64,000 bases of DNA from an uncultured Dehalococcoidia bacterium (lineage in GTDB: Bacteria; Chloroflexota; Dehalococcoidia; Lucifugimonadales; Lucifugimonadaceae): contig OX638325.1 of the NCBI GenBank assembly GCA_951812795.1, positions 558,001-622,000 on the forward strand, in the 5' to 3' direction. Positions 60,988 to 64,000 of the stretch are shown here, in pieces. Below the pieces are notes generated by a model. It had not been told where the DNA came from, made no database searches, and saw only the letters and a list, made by a program, of their open reading frames with translations. Each line of letters starts with the position of its first letter. Position 1 is the first letter of the stretch. The position numbers and the translations under genes were made by a program.

Positions 60988-61971
60988 ATGAAAAAAGCCC
61001 TAATAACCGACTTCGTCTGGCCAAACATCGACGTCGAATCCGACGTTCTTCGAGCCTCAGGCGTCGAACCGGTTGTCGCTCCTGACACATCCGAAAAAAC
61101 CCTAGCCAACCTCGCCGCCGACGCCGACATCATCATGTTCTGTTTCGCCCAGGTCACTGGCAAAGTGCTCAGGACTGCCGAAAGGTGCATGGTCGCTTCT
61201 CGGTATGGCATCGGCGTCGACAATATCGATATCCCGACCGCCACCGAGCTAGGCATCGTCGTCACGAATGTGCCCGACTACTGCATGGACGAAGTCACCG
61301 ACCACGCCATCGGCATGATCCTAGCCCTGAACCGACGCCTCCTGCCCCACGACTCCCAAGTCAAAGAAGGCGGTTGGCACGATGTAGTCCTCGACCAGCC
61401 CATGCATCGGACTAGGGGTGCGACCCTCGGCATTCTCGGCTACGGGCGCATCGGGCGCGCCATTGCCGAAAAAGCCGTCGGCTTTGGAATGAACCTGATC
61501 GCCTACGACCCCATGATCGAGCCCGGGCAGACGATAGACGGAACCGAGATCACGACCTTCGAAGACGTCCTCAAACGCTCCCACTTCATCACCGTCCACA
61601 CTCCCTTGACCCCCGAAACCGAAGGCATGATCGGCCCCGACCAACTCGCGATGATGATGCCCGGATCAATCATCGTCAACTGCGCCCGCGGCGGAATAAT
61701 CCAAGAGCAAGCTCTAGCCGACGCCCTAAACTCCGGACACCTTGCAGGAGCCGGGCTAGATGTCCTAGAACCAGCGCCACCTCCCAACGACCATCCTCTG
61801 CTAACGGCCCCCAACATCATCATCACCCCACACACTGCCTTCTTCTCGCAGGCGTCTACTGTTGAACTGGAACGCCGAACCGCCGGAGAAGCCCTCCGCG
61901 TCCTAAACGGCAACCTACCCGAAAACTTGATCAACCCTGATGTTTTGGGAAGGAGTCGGGTGGGGATTTAA
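60988..61971 (+). CDS. D-2-hydroxyacid dehydrogenase family protein
   Basis: A 327-residue NAD-dependent dehydrogenase. Substrate-side residues occur in SRYGIGVDNIDI. The Rossmann motif is GILGYGRIGRAIAEKAVGFG (GxGxxG). The catalytic Arg is in VNCARGGIIQE, the Glu in GLDVLEPAPP and the His in ITPHTAFFS, the complete Arg-Glu-His triad. The family includes phosphoglycerate, glyoxylate and C-terminal-binding-protein-like enzymes. The DYCMDEVTDHAIGMILALNR segment is typical of the CtBP-like branch. It stands alone between repeat clusters. Substrate unknown. Confidence 0.92.
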   Translation: MKKALITDFVWPNIDVESDVLRASGVEPVVAPDTSEKTLANLAADADIIMFCFAQVTGKVLRTAERCMVASRYGIGVDNIDIPTATELGIVVTNVPDYCMDEVTDHAIGMILALNRRLLPHDSQVKEGGWHDVVLDQPMHRTRGATLGILGYGRIGRAIAEKAVGFGMNLIAYDPMIEPGQTIDGTEITTFEDVLKRSHFITVHTPLTPETEGMIGPDQLAMMMPGSIIVNCARGGIIQEQALADALNSGHLAGAGLDVLEPAPPPNDHPLLTAPNIIITPHTAFFSQASTVELERRTAGEALRVLNGNLPENLINPDVLGRSRVGI

Positions 61972-61974
61972 CCT

Positions 61975-62478
61975 CCTCCCCTTCGCTTTGTGAAGGGGAC
62001 GCGATCAAGCAAAGCGCAGCTCGCAGGGGATGCACGTGCGTCAGACACGCCCGCCCAGCCACGCCGTCCGAACAACCATGTCATTCTGAACAAACCACGC
62101 CTTGCCGAACAACCATGTCATTCTGAACGTAGCGCCTTCAAGATTTGTCATTCTGAACGAAGTGAATAATCTAATGTAGCAGCCCGGTTCCAAGGCGCTC
62201 AGATTCCTCGCTTCGCTCGGAATGACAGGCGAGTGGGGAGAATGACATGCGTTCCGAAACCCCAACGCCATCCTGAACCCAATACACTCAGAAAATACCA
62301 TCCCGAACGCAGCGCCCCGCAATTTGTCAACATGAACGTAGCGCCTCCACAATCTGTCATTCTGAACGTATTGCCCCCGCAATTTGTCATTCTGAACGGA
62401 GCGCAGCGAAGTGAAGAATCTAATGTAGCAGCCCGGTTCCAAGGCGTTCAGATTCCTCGCTGCGCTCGGAATGACAGG
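61975..62478 (-). repeat. Repeat cluster, families E and B
   Basis: Family E at 61975-62033 (CTCCCCTTCGCTTTGTGAAG, GGGACGCG, GCAGGGGATGC). From 62078 to 62478 there are about nine family B words, TCATTCTGAACG..., in tandem, ending in two near-identical arms CTAATGTAGCAGCCCGGTTC at 62171 and 62422. No real gene is present; a long minus-strand frame through it is only the repeat being read. Confidence 0.88.
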
Positions 62479-62500
62479 CAACGAATAGCCACAACCAACC

Positions 62501-62541
62501 GTCCCCTCTCCCGCTAGGCGGGAGAGGGCTAGGGTGAGGGC
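62501..62541 (+). repeat. Family A repeat that supplies a ribosome-binding site
   Basis: CCCCTCTCCCGCTAGGCGGG, AGAGGGCTAGGGTGAGGGCC ends six bases before ATG 62548. Its GAGGG tail is the only Shine-Dalgarno-like sequence ahead of the enolase-superfamily gene. Confidence 0.75.
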
Positions 62542-62547
62542 CCGAAA

Positions 62548-63699
62548 ATGAAAATCACCAACGTAACCGCCATCCCTGCCTCCTCTGCCCCGCGCGGCCA
62601 AGCCCGAAACTACGTCTTCGTCAAGGTTGAGACCGACGAAGGCATCACCGGATGGGGCGAAGCAACCGCCGGACCCCTAGCCGTCGCCACCATGGTCGAC
62701 GAATTCGGCGAAGTCCTCATCGGCCAAGACCCTGGCCGCATCGAGCAGCATTGGCAGACGCTTTACCATCACTTCCACGTGCGAGGCGGCGTTGTCCAAC
62801 TCTCCGCCATCTCGGGTATTGAGATTGCACTCTGGGACATTAAGGGCCAAGCTCTCGGCGTTCCGGTCTACGAACTCCTCGGCGGGAAAATGCGGGAAAA
62901 GATCTGGTGTTACGGTCGCTGGGACGGTCTAACTCCCGAACTCGCCGTCGAAAACGCACTTCGCCACACTGATGAGGGCCTGACCGCGCTCAAGGGCGAT
63001 CCTTTCGACCACCGCGGACTCTTTATTCCCATCGAAGCGGAGCGCATCGCGATCAAGAAACTCGAAGCCGTCAGAGAAGCTGTCGGCGACGATGTCGAAC
63101 TTCTCGTCGAAGTTCACGGACGGCTCGCACCCGCCGACGCCATCCGCATCGGCAACGCCATGGAACCATATCGACCGTTCGTCTACGAAGAACCTGTACC
63201 GCCGCAGAATCTCGACGCCCTTGCCCGCGTCGCCGAAGCCGTGAACATTCCCCTCGCAACCGGCGAACGACACCTCACCAAGTGGGACTACACCGACCTC
63301 CTCGCCCGTCAGATCGTCAAGATGATCCAGCCTGACATCGTCCAAGCCGGCGGCATCCTCGAACTAAAAAAGATCGCCGCCATGGCCGAGGCGCATTACG
63401 TCGGCTTCCAGCCGCACAACCCATACGGGCCGTTCTGCACCATTGCATCGCTGCACGTCGACGCCTGCACGCCCAATTTCATGATCCAAGAAGGCGGCAT
63501 CCACCCCTGGTTCCAAGACGCCACTATCGGCGATTTTCCTCAGCAAAAAGATGGATATTTGCCGCTGCCGACTGAACCGGGTTTGGGTGTGGCGATGAAT
63601 GAGGAGTGGCTTGCCGCCAACCCCTGGCGCAAAGACGCCGCCCCCTGGCGAGCGCCGGATGGGACGATTGCATCGTTGCAGGAGACGAATTGGTCCTAG
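62548..63699 (+). CDS. Enolase-superfamily dehydratase (galactonate dehydratase-like)
   Basis: A 383-residue protein of the mandelate racemase/galactonate dehydratase group. The N-terminal capping domain reads MKITNVTAIP and YVFVKVETDEGITGWGEATA. The barrel supplies SAISGIEIALWDIKGQALGV, the metal and acid/base region LLVEVHGRLAP (His of the catalytic pair), FVYEEPVPPQNLDAL (Glu ligand), LATGERHLTKWDY and QPDIVQAGGILELKKIAAMA, with PHNPYGP near the end. Family members dehydrate sugar acids such as galactonate or mannonate. Sugar-acid genes elsewhere in the window agree. The exact acid is unknown. Confidence 0.9.
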   Translation: MKITNVTAIPASSAPRGQARNYVFVKVETDEGITGWGEATAGPLAVATMVDEFGEVLIGQDPGRIEQHWQTLYHHFHVRGGVVQLSAISGIEIALWDIKGQALGVPVYELLGGKMREKIWCYGRWDGLTPELAVENALRHTDEGLTALKGDPFDHRGLFIPIEAERIAIKKLEAVREAVGDDVELLVEVHGRLAPADAIRIGNAMEPYRPFVYEEPVPPQNLDALARVAEAVNIPLATGERHLTKWDYTDLLARQIVKMIQPDIVQAGGILELKKIAAMAEAHYVGFQPHNPYGPFCTIASLHVDACTPNFMIQEGGIHPWFQDATIGDFPQQKDGYLPLPTEPGLGVAMNEEWLAANPWRKDAAPWRAPDGTIASLQETNWS

Positions 63700-63718
63700 C
63701 GGCTGAAAGGACAACGCT

Positions 63719-63949
63719 ATGAGTGGAAAACGCGTTCAAACGACCATCAATGTCGACGACGAACTCTACGAACAAGCTCGTCAAATGACAGGCATTGAAC
63801 GTCTGTCGACTTTATTCGAGGAAGGGCTCCGCGCCCTCATCCAACGAGAGTCGGCACGTCGGTTTGCGGCCCAAGACGGCACGGATCCGAATTTGCGAAT
63901 CAACCGACTTAGAATGCGCCCCAGAACCCAAAACGACGACCAATCGTAG
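63719..63949 (+). CDS. VapB-family antitoxin-like protein
   Basis: A 76-residue protein from ATG 63719 with AAAGGA seven bases upstream. The N-terminal VQTTINVDDELYEQARQMTG is the ribbon-helix-helix-like start of VapB (DUF2191-type) antitoxins, followed by STLFEEGLRALIQRESARRF. These proteins neutralise a PIN-domain VapC toxin and repress their operon. The partner gene would be expected just downstream, past the end of the window. The last 51 bases hold no other gene. Confidence 0.75.
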   Translation: MSGKRVQTTINVDDELYEQARQMTGIERLSTLFEEGLRALIQRESARRFAAQDGTDPNLRINRLRMRPRTQNDDQS

Positions 63950-64000
63950 CCGACGCACACACACGCATTTTCAAAACCAACTTACGCTCGTTCACCAACC

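Noticed and set aside
62078..62478. CRISPR array
   Set aside because: Units are spaced irregularly, have no unique equal-length spacers and match dispersed repeats found singly elsewhere. No cas gene is seen.
62041..62601. A 186-residue minus-strand frame
   Set aside because: It translates tandem family B and A repeats and overlaps the enolase-superfamily start. It has no domain signal.

Overview
The window looks like a chromosome segment of an uncultured marine or host-associated Chloroflexota bacterium, close to the SAR202/Dehalococcoidia group. This is inferred from protein style and not from a marker-gene tree. The style includes a solute-binding lipoprotein with a VVVEKEVQVAGETVVQ-type stalk, many dehydrogenases and enolase/IlvD/aldo-keto enzymes for oxidising organic acids and sugar acids, a corrinoid methyl-transfer cluster, and dense short palindromic repeats between genes. 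The sequence begins inside a cation transporter gene and ends just after a VapB-like antitoxin.

Layout. 0-5.3 kb: transporter tail, a secreted S1C-type protease lipoprotein, an SDR and a TPP-dependent enzyme. 5.6-13.8 kb: a membrane-export region with two sister 242-aa membrane proteins on either side of an RND/MMPL transporter, followed by a LolD/MacB-like ATPase and an FtsX-like permease. 13.8-16.5 kb: VOC protein, double DUF1801 protein and a second SDR. 16.5-23.5 kb: a decaying accessory zone. It holds broken NHL, DUF1501, DUF1800 and hydroxyisobutyrate-dehydrogenase-like genes, SDR remnants, a HigA antitoxin beside a truncated HigB, and a DUF4276-like gene with an in-frame stop next to an intact AAA ATPase. 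A tRNA-Leu(UAG) bounds this zone at 24.8 kb.

25-36.7 kb: GH32 and SMP-30 sugar genes (divergent), dCTP deaminase/dUTPase, a sigma / anti-sigma / SIMPL gene series, signal peptidase I, a YifB/ComM ATPase, an enoyl-CoA hydratase and an IlvD/Edd dehydratase. 36.9-44.7 kb: aldo/keto reductase, tartrate/isopropylmalate-type dehydrogenase, 3-hydroxyisobutyrate-type dehydrogenase, and an oligopeptide-type ABC importer (binding protein plus two permeases, no ATPase present).

44.9-54.3 kb: a likely corrinoid-dependent methyl-transfer cluster. It contains a small 'virulence factor' family protein, two homocysteine-methyltransferase-like proteins, a UroD/MtaA-type methyltransferase, a corrinoid carrier, a Cys-rich small protein, a ferredoxin-ASKHA reactivase and a PLP enzyme. 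Three of the last genes carry in-frame insertions of the genome's palindromic repeats. 54.5-60 kb: two duplicated HEPN-like genes, small membrane proteins, an AT-richer PIN-domain gene and a DNA methyltransferase fused to HNH, so possibly a defence region. 60-64 kb: gene-poor sequence, a D-2-hydroxyacid dehydrogenase, a repeat cluster, an enolase-superfamily dehydratase and the VapB-like antitoxin.

The most notable signals are: (1) a double-hairpin interspersed repeat with compensatory stem changes; (2) in-frame repeat insertions in consecutive corrinoid-cluster genes; (3) several genes interrupted by in-frame stops, mostly TAA; (4) the corrinoid cluster itself, which lacks any recognisable MttB/MtgA-type substrate methyltransferase.
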